A DNA stretch of 64,000 bases from Pseudomonas mendocina. Its GTDB lineage: Bacteria > Pseudomonadota > Gammaproteobacteria > Pseudomonadales > Pseudomonadaceae. The DNA is taken from contig CP148074.1 of the NCBI GenBank assembly GCA_037482215.1, forward strand, positions 3,348,001-3,412,000, read 5' to 3'. This document shows positions 54,235 to 62,479 of this stretch, in pieces. How positions within the stretch are numbered: the first letter of the stretch is position 1; every line of letters begins with the position of its first letter. The translations under genes and the position numbers were made by a program. The notes under the pieces are model-generated. The model saw only the letters and a list, made by a program, of their open reading frames with translations, did no database searches and had not been told where the DNA came from.

Positions 54235-55419
54235 TCAGCCGGCACTTCGCAACGTTGCCGACTTGGGATCGTAAATAACGCCAGCGATTGAACCGTCGCG
54301 AATACGCTCCACAGCCTCGTTGATAACGTGCAGCGGCACCAGGAACCACTCCCTGGGCTTGACCGGGTTACCGAAGCGATCGGGGATGGTCAGCTCTATT
54401 TGGGCAGGGCTGAACAGTCGGTGGAACAGGTTTTCCATCCGGGTGCGATTGATGTTGTGCAGCTTGTAGGTGGCCACAACCTCAACGCCCGCCAGCAGGT
54501 AGGTAGCGTCCTTGTCAGCCCCGGCGATGCGTGTTTCCACTTTGCCACCGGTGACGCCGATCTTGTGGATCAGCTCGCGATGCTCAGCCACGAAGGGATG
54601 CGTTGAGTGGCTGCGCAGCACATAAATGGTGCCGCTCTCGATATCGTCTGGCTCCAGTGTTTCGCCAAACAACGGGCCTGCATCCGCATCTGTAATACGC
54701 CGGCCGGCATCGTCCTTGTAGAGTGCACGCTGCAAGGATCTTCGCAGTAAATTGCTCTCAGTGCCGTTGGAGTAAATCACCCTCAGCCGGGCATCGCTCT
54801 CACCATTCGGAGCTTTGAAGGTCTCGCCAACATCAGCGACATATACCGTCTGCCCACCGAGAATGAAGAACTGGCCTTCCTCGATGCTCGCATCACGGAT
54901 GAAGGTGCGGGTAACTCGAATGCCCGACTGCAGCTCGCGCTGCACTTGCTCAAACAGCGGCTGGAACCGCTCAAAGTCCTCGCAACGCTCGCGCTGCGCA
55001 ATCTCCTCAGCCTCACGCTTTTCAGCATTGCTGCGAACATGGCGGAGGTTCTGAATATCCGAACCCTCGTCGCCGTCGGCCAGTTCCGCCAACAGTTCGT
55101 CGTCCGTCATGCTGTAGTCGCCTTGTGGCTCCCGCACCTCAAACGCATTCAGTAGGCCCTGATGGTCGAGAGGCATGAGCAGGGTGCGGCTTTCCTCCTG
55201 CTCGCGCAGCCGATCCAAGCGCACGGCATACAGGCGCTCGAAGATGTCTTTATCGTCGCCATGGCGCGGCGCATGGCCGTGCTCCTCAACAAAGCGTTGA
55301 ATGTCTTCGAAGCCAGCGATGATGCGCTCCTCGCGAGGAGTGCGGCCGGTCTTCTTGTCTGACGTGGCGAAATCGGAAAGCTCCGCTTCCAGCTCATCCA
55401 GATCAAATTCGTTAGCCAT
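54235..55419 (-). CDS. GIY-YIG (T5orf172-type) nuclease
   Basis: A protein of 394 residues. The C-terminal part (about 262-385) is a GIY-YIG domain of T5orf172/Bacillus-phage type: GTIYVLRSHS for GIY, IHKIGVTGG for YIG, then Arg in VETRIAGA and the metal-binding Glu in RTRMENLFHRLF. The N-terminal 200 residues are helical and acidic, with a Glu-rich coiled coil (SNAEKREAEEIAQRERCEDFERF region), probably for contact with partner proteins. The start overlaps the helicase gene by 8 bp (GAGGG 6 bases upstream). With the helicase and methyltransferase it forms an apparent restriction-type system in which it would be the cutting subunit; this is inference from context. Confidence 0.88.
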   Translation of the reverse strand: MANEFDLDELEAELSDFATSDKKTGRTPREERIIAGFEDIQRFVEEHGHAPRHGDDKDIFERLYAVRLDRLREQEESRTLLMPLDHQGLLNAFEVREPQGDYSMTDDELLAELADGDEGSDIQNLRHVRSNAEKREAEEIAQRERCEDFERFQPLFEQVQRELQSGIRVTRTFIRDASIEEGQFFILGGQTVYVADVGETFKAPNGESDARLRVIYSNGTESNLLRRSLQRALYKDDAGRRITDADAGPLFGETLEPDDIESGTIYVLRSHSTHPFVAEHRELIHKIGVTGGKVETRIAGADKDATYLLAGVEVVATYKLHNINRTRMENLFHRLFSPAQIELTIPDRFGNPVKPREWFLVPLHVINEAVERIRDGSIAGVIYDPKSATLRSAG

Positions 55420-57478
55420 AACGGCCCTCTTTCTTGAAACGCATAAAGGCAGCAGCGCCCTCCGCCATGCTCCGCTCCCATGGGTCTTGAGCAGTCAGGG
55501 AAGGCACCCGGCCATGATCTTTCTTGAATTTTACCGCCCGCACAGCAAGGTCTTTGGCCTCTTCAGGCGTCAGGCGGGTGCGTTTGGCACCAATCACTGC
55601 CGCAACCTGCTTGAGACTTTCCTCGCTCATGGTCTTGGCGAGAATGGCGTAGGCCTCGCTGAACGGGTTGATCCGGTCGATCAGGTCGATATCCAGCTCA
55701 CGCACATCCATCGCGAACTTGCGCACGCCATCAATCAGGGCAGTGCTCGGGGCGCTGTTTGCCCCAGTGACAATGCCTTGCAGGTCATCACCCAACACCA
55801 GTTGCTTAGCTTGCTGAGTCAAATTCAGTGCCGCAATGGCGTGCTGGCGAACGGCCTCCTGATCCTCGGCATCTAGTTCGGGGTACTTGTCGCGGATGAT
55901 CTTACCCATGCGCAGCTGGGTAAGCTCTTCGGGAACCAGTTCCTCATCGAACAGGCCGCGTTCGATGTTGGTCTTGTCCTGAACGAAGCTGGCGATCACC
56001 TCGTTCAGGTCTTCCTGACAGATACGGCTGACCTCAGGGCTCTTGGGTTCGGCCAGACCTTTGATCTCGATCTGCAGCTGCCCGGTTTCATGGTTGAAAC
56101 CCACGTTGCACTTGTCAGGCTGATAGCCCGCATCGCCGTAGTCAAAGCCCTCCTGCGGCCCAGAGGTAGGAGTCTTCGGCTTGAACTCAAAACGCGGGGC
56201 CAAAACCTGCTCCATAAGCAGGCTGGCGGCAATCGCCTTGAGCGTATCGTTCACCGCCTCGGTCACCACCTTCTCACTGGCATCCGGCTCGGCGATGAGG
56301 TTGGTGAAGCGTGCTCGTGCTTTTCCGGGTGCATCGCGTGTCGCCCGACCGATGATCTGCACAATCTCGGTCAGACTGGACCGGTAGCCGACTGTGAGGG
56401 CGTGCTCGCACCAGATCCAGTCGAAGCCCTCTTTGGCCATGCCCAGCGCGATGATGATATCGACATGATCGCGGTTGTTCTTCTGGGTCGGGTCTTTCAA
56501 GGCAGCCGAAACTTTATCGCGCTTAGCCGGGTCGTCATCCACCAGGTCAGCAATACGCAGTACACGCCCATCGGCGGTCTTCACCAGCTGGAAGCCCGTA
56601 ACCGGGTCGGTACCCTGCCACTCGCCCAGCTCTTCGATGATGTGCTCCACCTCGCGAATCTTGTCCTTGGTGCTCTCGCGAGAGTTCACGTTGGGGATGT
56701 GGAGGATGGTCTTTTCTTTCGGGTCGAGGACCTTGAGGATGTCGTCGGAGTAAGCCCCGGAGTAGAAGTAGTAACCAATGTCTAGCTTCTTCAGGTGCTC
56801 GTAACCGTTGAGCTGCTCGTAGTAGGTGTAGGTCACTGTGTCGAAGCGGGCTTCGTCAGCGGGTGACAGCACAGCCTCGGCATCGCCACGGAAGTAGGAG
56901 CCAGTCATCGCCACGATGTGCACCTTGTCGCGGGCGATCAGTTGGCCCAGGTACGTACCCAGCCTGTTCTCCGGGTTGGCGGAAACGTGGTGAAACTCGT
57001 CCACGGCGATCAAACGGTCATCGAACGCCGCCAGCCCGAATTTTTCCACCGCAAAACGGAAGGTGGCATGCGTACAAACCAGCACCTGGTCGCTGCTTTC
57101 CAGAAACGTTCCCACTGCATTGACCTTACCGCCATCGTCGGTGCCGGGGGCATCGCACAGGTTCCAACGCGGCTCCACATGCCAGTCGGCGCAGAAACCG
57201 TGGCGGCTCAGCGGCTCATCGTGAAAGCTCGAACCAATGGATTTTTCCGGCACCACGATGATGGCCTGCTTGATGCCCTGGTGCGCCAGCTTGTCCAGAG
57301 CAATGAACATCAAGGCCCGACTTTTACCGGAAGCAGGCGGTGACTTGATCAGCAGATACTGCTCACCACGCCGCTCAAAGACACGCTCCTGCATAGGGCG
57401 CATGCCCAGCTCGTTGGCTTTGGTGGAGCGTCCGTTCTGGGCATAGGAGACGGAAACGGAAGGAACGGCTTGGGTCAT
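55412..57478 (-). CDS. SF2 DEAD/DEAH-type helicase of a restriction-like system
   Basis: A protein of 688 residues with two RecA-like domains: motif I SPPASGKSRALMF near residue 41, motif II IAVDEFHHVS, motif III AMTGSYFRGD, and motif VI QIIGRATRDAPGKARAR near residue 370. The C-terminal half (about 400-688) is helical and without known domain. The layout recalls translocase subunits of type I/III restriction enzymes and of DISARM or BREX-type systems, but there is no DUF1998 domain and no attached nuclease. It follows the methyltransferase gene and a 30-codon gene, and its stop overlaps the GIY-YIG start. Probably a DNA translocase that feeds the nuclease. Confidence 0.9.
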   Translation of the reverse strand: MTQAVPSVSVSYAQNGRSTKANELGMRPMQERVFERRGEQYLLIKSPPASGKSRALMFIALDKLAHQGIKQAIIVVPEKSIGSSFHDEPLSRHGFCADWHVEPRWNLCDAPGTDDGGKVNAVGTFLESSDQVLVCTHATFRFAVEKFGLAAFDDRLIAVDEFHHVSANPENRLGTYLGQLIARDKVHIVAMTGSYFRGDAEAVLSPADEARFDTVTYTYYEQLNGYEHLKKLDIGYYFYSGAYSDDILKVLDPKEKTILHIPNVNSRESTKDKIREVEHIIEELGEWQGTDPVTGFQLVKTADGRVLRIADLVDDDPAKRDKVSAALKDPTQKNNRDHVDIIIALGMAKEGFDWIWCEHALTVGYRSSLTEIVQIIGRATRDAPGKARARFTNLIAEPDASEKVVTEAVNDTLKAIAASLLMEQVLAPRFEFKPKTPTSGPQEGFDYGDAGYQPDKCNVGFNHETGQLQIEIKGLAEPKSPEVSRICQEDLNEVIASFVQDKTNIERGLFDEELVPEELTQLRMGKIIRDKYPELDAEDQEAVRQHAIAALNLTQQAKQLVLGDDLQGIVTGANSAPSTALIDGVRKFAMDVRELDIDLIDRINPFSEAYAILAKTMSEESLKQVAAVIGAKRTRLTPEEAKDLAVRAVKFKKDHGRVPSLTAQDPWERSMAEGAAAFMRFKKEGRYG

Positions 57479-57492
57479 GGCTATGCATCCAT

Positions 57493-57585
57493 TCAGGGCT
57501 TCTTGCCCGTATTTTTAGGGGTGTGTTCGAGACGCTCAATTTCCTTGAGGCCATCTTCAGGGCTTGCCAGGATCAGGTCTGTCAT
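57493..57585 (-). CDS. 30-residue peptide gene between methyltransferase and helicase
   Basis: MTDLILASPEDGLKEIERLE followed by ten residues ending GKKP and a TGA. Its ATG overlaps the stop of the methyltransferase gene in the ATGA manner (57582-57585), and GGAAGG stands 7 bases before it, so translational coupling is likely. It ends 15 bp before the helicase start. It is amphipathic and charged, with no membrane segment. It may be a real micropeptide of the system or only a device that carries ribosomes to the helicase gene. Confidence 0.5.
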   Translation of the reverse strand: MTDLILASPEDGLKEIERLEHTPKNTGKKP

Positions 57586-60344
57586 CGCTTAGCCTTCCCA
57601 GGCTTCTGCTTGGCCGTCATCTCGGTGTACAGCTCGAACAGCTTCTCCAGACGCTCGGTATCGTTTTTGAAGCAACGGCCGATATAGATGCGCTCCAGTA
57701 CTTCGTCATTGCGCTCATGAGCGGCGCGCAGGTTGTCCGGCATCATCTCTGCGACGTAGAGCTCTGCTAGAGTGGCAGGGTAATGGGCTTCACGAGCAAG
57801 CAAAATATCTTCAGCGCAGCGGGTAAGGTCTGCCTTGTTCTTTTCGGTCAGCGCGGGGACAGGAAAGGTGTTCCAACCCAACGTGTTGGAGTAGCGAAAA
57901 TCTGTCTTCATCTTTCCACAGATCGTGGCTATCCAAACCAAGTGTGAACGCGACACAACTAGTGCTAAATTCCAGAGCGGCGCGTCGTAAAGGGCGAAAG
58001 CCTCACTAGTGACACGTTCATTCCCGTCGAGAATCCCTGCAGGAAGGAACGGTCTAGATTCAGAGGATGTGCGAGGCATCGCGATGGTATGCGACCTACC
58101 AAAGTACATCTCTCGAAACTGATGCGCCCTACTAGCCATTTCATTGGCACCTTTGTCGCGGCTTTCTTGCCGCATCGCTCGCACTCCTTCAATCCGTTGC
58201 CTGATTGACAGGATTTTCAGAGCTTCAGGTAAATGCGCATCTTCAATCCAAAGGCAGTAGCGCTCTAGCCCTCGAATAAACTCAGCTGAACCGTATATTC
58301 GTCGAATAAACCGCCCATGCTCCTCAGCTGTCAAACCTAGATTCGAAACCTCATCACGAGAAAGCAACAAATGACCACCATCAACTGGCTTGTTGCCGAA
58401 ACTCATTTCAGCTTGGCCGCTCAAAGGAAGTGAAGACTTATTCACTATTACATCAGCACCGGCTATCAAATAAGCATTGATGTGCTGACATTGCCGCTCG
58501 TTTAGCTGCCCGTCATCACCGATTGAGAATAAGCGGCGCACAGTGCTCGGAGTGGCAGAAATTCCAATGATGGAAACCATAACCCCTGCGTTATTAGAAG
58601 CCAGGTTGGTCCACTTAAAGCTGGTATGAGCAAAACAGATCTGACACCCGGTGGAGAAAATTTCCGGCCACAAGATCGGTACTTGCTGCCCCTGGCAGAT
58701 GGAGTTGGTTGATACAAACGCAGCTGCTGCATTGGCATGACGGCAATAGTCGGCCGCCTTAAGGAACCAGCCAGCAACGTAGTCCAAGGATTTCCAGTTT
58801 TTTACTCGACTATCAAAGAGCTTCCTGAGATCGTCCTTTTGATCATCACTTTGCCAGGTGCTGCCCAAATACGGCGGGTTACCGCAGATGTAGGTCTCAC
58901 CACCTTCGTTTTCGAAGTCAATCTGTGCCTGATCCAGTGGACTCTGGAACAAGTCATCGGCTGTAAGCTTAACCCCGGTCCCTGTTGGCGGGCAGGTGCT
59001 AAGCCAATCCACCTGCAAGGCATTGCCACGAGTAATCCAGTTCTGACTGCTCAACGGCAGAAATTCCAGTAGAGCTTCTTTCTGCCCGCGATACAGCACA
59101 TCGCATTGATACTCAGCGATGATGAGGGCCAGTCGAGCGATCTCGGCTGAAAAGTCCCGCAGCTCAATGCCACGGAAATTTGTCAGAGGTATATCGCTCT
59201 TGCGCCCAGGCTCGCCACGACGCTCATTGATCGTGTTTTCAATCTCACGCAACTGCTTGTAGGCGATGACCAGGAAGTTCCCCGAGCCGCAAGCCGGATC
59301 GAATACACGAATACGCGCCAGACGCTTGCGCAGATTAAGAAGCATGCGCGAGTTATCGCCTGCCTCCTCCAGCTTGGCGCGCAGTTCATCGAGAAACAGC
59401 GGATTCAACACCTTGAGGATATTGGGCACGCTGGTGTAGTGCATGCCCAAGGCGCCGCGCTCTTCGTCGTCGGCCACGGCCTGGATCATGGAGCCGAAGA
59501 TATCCGGGTTGATCTGCTTCCAATCCAGCGCGCCAATATGCAGCAGGTAACTGCGGGCGATCTTGGAAAAGCGCGGCACATCTGGCTCGCCCGAGAACAG
59601 CCCACCATTAACGTAGGGAAAAGCATCCGCCCAGCGCGGCAGATTAGCCGAAGCGCGCTGCGCAATCGGTGTGTTCATTGCGCGAAAGATCTCGCCCATC
59701 ACCTCATGCAGATTGCTGGAATCGCGGTCACTCATCTGCGTGAGGGTGTTCGTGAACAGGCCGGTGCCGTTGAAAATGTCGGTGTCTTCGGCGAAGAAGC
59801 AGAAGATCAGCCGCGCCATGAAATGGTTCATCTCATGGCGGCGTTCGGCCGTGCCCCAAGCAGGGTTGTCCTTGAGCAGCTCCACATAAAGCCGGTTCAG
59901 CCGACTGGTCGCACGGATGTCAAAGGAGTTCTCGCGGATCTGCTTGACCGTGGAAATGCCTGCCAGCGGCAGGAAAAATCCGAAGTGGTCAGGGAACTGC
60001 GGGTAGTCGCAGGCTACCGTCTCGCCGCTTTCCAGCTCCTCGGCTTCCAGCGTCTCGCCATCGGTAGCGAGCACGTACTTAGCCTTGGCACGGGCCGTGG
60101 CAGGGCTGGCCTTGAGCGCCGCCAGGGTTTCGGTGACCTTACCTGGCTCACACACAGCCAGGTGAATATTGCTGGTCTGCAGCACACCGCCCAGATCGGA
60201 CTTGTTGGTTGCCCCCGAACGCAGGCGCTTAAGGGTGGTTTCCTTGTTACCGAAAGCCTGCAGGAAGGCATAAGGGAACTCGACCCGGTCAAACGGCTGG
60301 CTGGCCAGGTCGGTGATGGCTTGTTCGATTTCTACGGCGTTCAT
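57582..60344 (-). CDS. adenine-N6 DNA methyltransferase (MmeI/Eco57I type)
   Basis: A protein of 920 residues. SAM motif I is FDPACGSGNFLVIAYKQLRE near 347, the catalytic motif IV is CGNPPYLGS near 489, and FRGIELRDFSAEIARLALI is motif X-like. The C-terminal target-recognition part contains VVSRSHLVWIATICGKMKTD and RYSNTLGWNTFPVP, typical of MmeI-type enzymes. Unlike MmeI, the N-terminal 130 residues show no PD-(D/E)XK nuclease motif, so cutting must come from another subunit. It would mark self DNA at an asymmetric site; the site cannot be read from sequence. Heads the methyltransferase-peptide-helicase-GIY-YIG series. Two hairpins stand upstream (60386-60422). The start ATG at 60344 has a weak site. 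Confidence 0.92.
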   Translation of the reverse strand: MNAVEIEQAITDLASQPFDRVEFPYAFLQAFGNKETTLKRLRSGATNKSDLGGVLQTSNIHLAVCEPGKVTETLAALKASPATARAKAKYVLATDGETLEAEELESGETVACDYPQFPDHFGFFLPLAGISTVKQIRENSFDIRATSRLNRLYVELLKDNPAWGTAERRHEMNHFMARLIFCFFAEDTDIFNGTGLFTNTLTQMSDRDSSNLHEVMGEIFRAMNTPIAQRASANLPRWADAFPYVNGGLFSGEPDVPRFSKIARSYLLHIGALDWKQINPDIFGSMIQAVADDEERGALGMHYTSVPNILKVLNPLFLDELRAKLEEAGDNSRMLLNLRKRLARIRVFDPACGSGNFLVIAYKQLREIENTINERRGEPGRKSDIPLTNFRGIELRDFSAEIARLALIIAEYQCDVLYRGQKEALLEFLPLSSQNWITRGNALQVDWLSTCPPTGTGVKLTADDLFQSPLDQAQIDFENEGGETYICGNPPYLGSTWQSDDQKDDLRKLFDSRVKNWKSLDYVAGWFLKAADYCRHANAAAAFVSTNSICQGQQVPILWPEIFSTGCQICFAHTSFKWTNLASNNAGVMVSIIGISATPSTVRRLFSIGDDGQLNERQCQHINAYLIAGADVIVNKSSLPLSGQAEMSFGNKPVDGGHLLLSRDEVSNLGLTAEEHGRFIRRIYGSAEFIRGLERYCLWIEDAHLPEALKILSIRQRIEGVRAMRQESRDKGANEMASRAHQFREMYFGRSHTIAMPRTSSESRPFLPAGILDGNERVTSEAFALYDAPLWNLALVVSRSHLVWIATICGKMKTDFRYSNTLGWNTFPVPALTEKNKADLTRCAEDILLAREAHYPATLAELYVAEMMPDNLRAAHERNDEVLERIYIGRCFKNDTERLEKLFELYTEMTAKQKPGKAKR

Positions 60345-60385
60345 ATAGGGCTGTTCCGATCACTGCTGCCAAGGCGGCAAAGGGG

Positions 60386-60422
60386 GCCTTTAGGCCCACC
60401 ATCCATGCAAAGTGCATGGATG
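60386..60422 (-). promoter_or_regulatory. twin hairpins upstream of the methyltransferase gene
   Basis: CATCCATGCA (60400-60409) and TGCATGGATG (60413-60422) are perfect 10-bp arms around a 3-base loop. Right next to it GGGCC/GGCCC with loop TTTA (about 60384-60397) forms a second stem. They lie 42-78 bp before the methyltransferase start, in a 228-bp gap (60345-60572) with no convincing gene. They could be a repressor/controller site or an attenuator delaying expression. Confidence 0.5.
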
Positions 60423-60572
60423 ATAAAGGAACGAGCATTGGCATGTGAAAAAGATCCAAGCCTGCTGCCCCTGATGCCTTAACCAAAGGAGCTACAAGCC
60501 TGAAATATGGCCTGCCATCCACTTCGGCCAACGCTCGGAATGACTGCAGCGCAGGAGATGATCCCCCCATGG

Positions 60573-62144
60573 CTACATTTGATGGTCGTAACTCGCCTTC
60601 TGCATCATGTAGTAGACAAAATCCAGTTTCTCTTCAGTCGGCTCATCATCACGTAGCCAGCGTATTTTTAGCCCTAAGTACTGCGCCCACTCAATGCCCT
60701 TCTTGAAGCCTCGCCGGTCATCATTTTTTACCGCGAGCTCGACGTATTGATTCACTAACTTGTATTGGTTTTTACCTGCCCGGTACTTGCCATTTTCAAA
60801 GGCCGCCTGGAAGTGCGGCATGGCAGCCTCGAACTCTTCTTTACGGTAGTGGTAGACCCCGCGCAACCAGGGCACCATCCAGCACAGTTGCTCATCCAGG
60901 CCGTAAGCAGCTACCCGAGCGGCATACTCGTCAATCTGGCCCACCTGGATTGCCGGGTCATTCTTGAGCTCAAAACCTTGATACAGCAGCTCGGCAAAAC
61001 CGTGGGGTGGAAGAAATGCTGACTGCCGCTGAATGCGATCTAAAAGGGAGCACACGGCAAAAAGGCCGTACTTACTCTTGAGCACAGCGAGCACATCGTC
61101 TCGTAGTGGCGCCCCCGGACGAGCATCCATGAGCCGCTGCACAGTGTCGGCGACGGCAGCCAATTTGCCTTCGAAGAAAGCCCAGTAATGGCTGCAAGCA
61201 TTTAGCCACGTATACAGCGCTGACTCAGGGGACTCTTGTCTCTGCATCACCGGCGCCAGTTCGGCCTTGAACTCGTCGACGTCATCCGCAATCCACAGGG
61301 CGTACTCGCGAAATTGTTCGCAGACATCGGCGAGGTAGTGATGATCGTAGGCGTCCGTAATTTCCCTCGCGAGGTAGCTCGAAACCCGGGCGACCATCAA
61401 TGCCACGAGGATGCTGGCCTGAAGCTCTTTGGGTATCTCTCGCCCGCTTTGCACCAGCGCGGCAAAGGATTCTTCGAAATTTCTAAACAGGGCAGGAAGC
61501 GCCGGCAGTCTTGTACCCCGCGTCCATTTGATGGCGTTGTCGAGGTTCTGCTGAAGCGTGTTGTTGTCGCTTCGCGGGTTCTTGCCTGGGTAGTGGAACT
61601 GCGTCTGCGAGAGATCACAGCGCGCATAAACCCAGCGCATGACCTTTTCCAGTGGCATTACTAAGCGGCCATCTTCAGCGACCGTCGGCAGGTACCAGAA
61701 TGCGTCTTCCGGCACTTCGAGCGCCAGATCTGCAATTCTGTATTTGAGCAGGCTCTGATTCAGCGAAACGACCAGCAAAGGGATTGCCCTGATCGAGATG
61801 AAGTACCGGAGGGTTTCCGCCTTGCTGAGGTAGGTACCCTCCTCGCGAATCAGCCGGCTGTAGGTATCCAGCAGATCGTCGAGCGGATCGCCTATGGCAC
61901 TCATGATCTGGATGCTGGGTAAGTAAGCGGTCAGGATGTTGCTGAGCGTCCGAATCACCTGTTCGAAATTCGACAGCAGCCCGCCTTCTTCTTTAGCCAG
62001 TCTCGCCAACTGCTTTTGAATGGCCTTCTTCTGCGTCTCGTCGATGTCGTCATGGCTGGCCTCCTTGCGGGGAAGCACGCCGAATGCTTCGTAGGCCAGC
62101 TTGACCAGCTCACCCTGGGTGGCAAAGCAAGTATCTCTACTCAT
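60573..62144 (-). CDS. hypothetical helical protein (523 aa) upstream of the methyltransferase
   Basis: A protein of 523 residues, MSRDTCFATQGELVKLAYEA..., almost wholly alpha-helical by composition. The C-terminal third resembles TPR-like repeats (WLRGVYHYRKEEFEAAMPHFQAAFENG, KLVNQYVELAVKNDD). No catalytic motif or membrane segment is seen and I do not recognise a family. The ATG at 62144 is set by AAGGA 6 bases upstream; the frame is open 33 codons further up. It is codirectional with and upstream of the methyltransferase, but the 228-bp gap and hairpins suggest a separate transcript. A sensor or scaffold role is possible. Confidence 0.75.
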   Translation of the reverse strand: MSRDTCFATQGELVKLAYEAFGVLPRKEASHDDIDETQKKAIQKQLARLAKEEGGLLSNFEQVIRTLSNILTAYLPSIQIMSAIGDPLDDLLDTYSRLIREEGTYLSKAETLRYFISIRAIPLLVVSLNQSLLKYRIADLALEVPEDAFWYLPTVAEDGRLVMPLEKVMRWVYARCDLSQTQFHYPGKNPRSDNNTLQQNLDNAIKWTRGTRLPALPALFRNFEESFAALVQSGREIPKELQASILVALMVARVSSYLAREITDAYDHHYLADVCEQFREYALWIADDVDEFKAELAPVMQRQESPESALYTWLNACSHYWAFFEGKLAAVADTVQRLMDARPGAPLRDDVLAVLKSKYGLFAVCSLLDRIQRQSAFLPPHGFAELLYQGFELKNDPAIQVGQIDEYAARVAAYGLDEQLCWMVPWLRGVYHYRKEEFEAAMPHFQAAFENGKYRAGKNQYKLVNQYVELAVKNDDRRGFKKGIEWAQYLGLKIRWLRDDEPTEEKLDFVYYMMQKASYDHQM

Positions 62145-62190
62145 CTGAAATCCTTGCCCCCCCGGCCAGTGATGACCAGGGGGCGCGATC

Positions 62191-62346
62191 CTAGCGCTGG
62201 TTGGGGTTGAGTTGTTTACCGCGATTGCCATGAACGTGGGCATTGGTCGGATTGGTGCCCGACGTGCCGCGATTATTGTTCAGTGCATCCGAACGGTGGT
62301 TGTGCTGCTGTCGCTGCTGGCTGGTGGCGTTGGGTTGCTTGGACAT
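62191..62346 (-). CDS. small disordered Asn/Gln/His-rich protein (51 aa)
   Basis: MSKQPNATSQQRQQHNHRSD... ending GKQLNPNQR, 51 residues of very low complexity (Asn, Gln, His, Arg, Thr), no hydrophobic core. AGGAG 7 bases before the ATG at 62346 supports translation. It lies 46 bp upstream of the 523-aa gene on the same strand and may be co-transcribed. Function unknown; basic disordered proteins of this kind may bind nucleic acid. Confidence 0.6.
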   Translation of the reverse strand: MSKQPNATSQQRQQHNHRSDALNNNRGTSGTNPTNAHVHGNRGKQLNPNQR

Positions 62347-62479
62347 GATGGTCTCCTGCTGGATGGTTAGGAAGTCGCATCCTAGCCACCCGACTTGACG
62401 CGGTATCTAGGCTTTTTGGAGACGAACATTTGGGGGTTCTGCCGCATCCCAGAGATGCCAAGCCATTACCCGCTGAGCC

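Noticed and set aside
57582..60344. Self-contained type IIL (MmeI-like) restriction-modification enzyme
   Set aside because: The length is similar, but the N-terminal part shows no PD-(D/E)XK nuclease motif and separate helicase and nuclease genes follow.
59439..60482. 347-residue open frame on the plus strand
   Set aside because: Antisense to the methyltransferase gene; no ribosome-binding site and no family resemblance.
60289..60570. 93-residue open frame on the minus strand between the 523-aa gene and the methyltransferase
   Set aside because: No ribosome-binding site, overlaps the methyltransferase start by 56 bp, and includes the two hairpins; more likely leader than gene.
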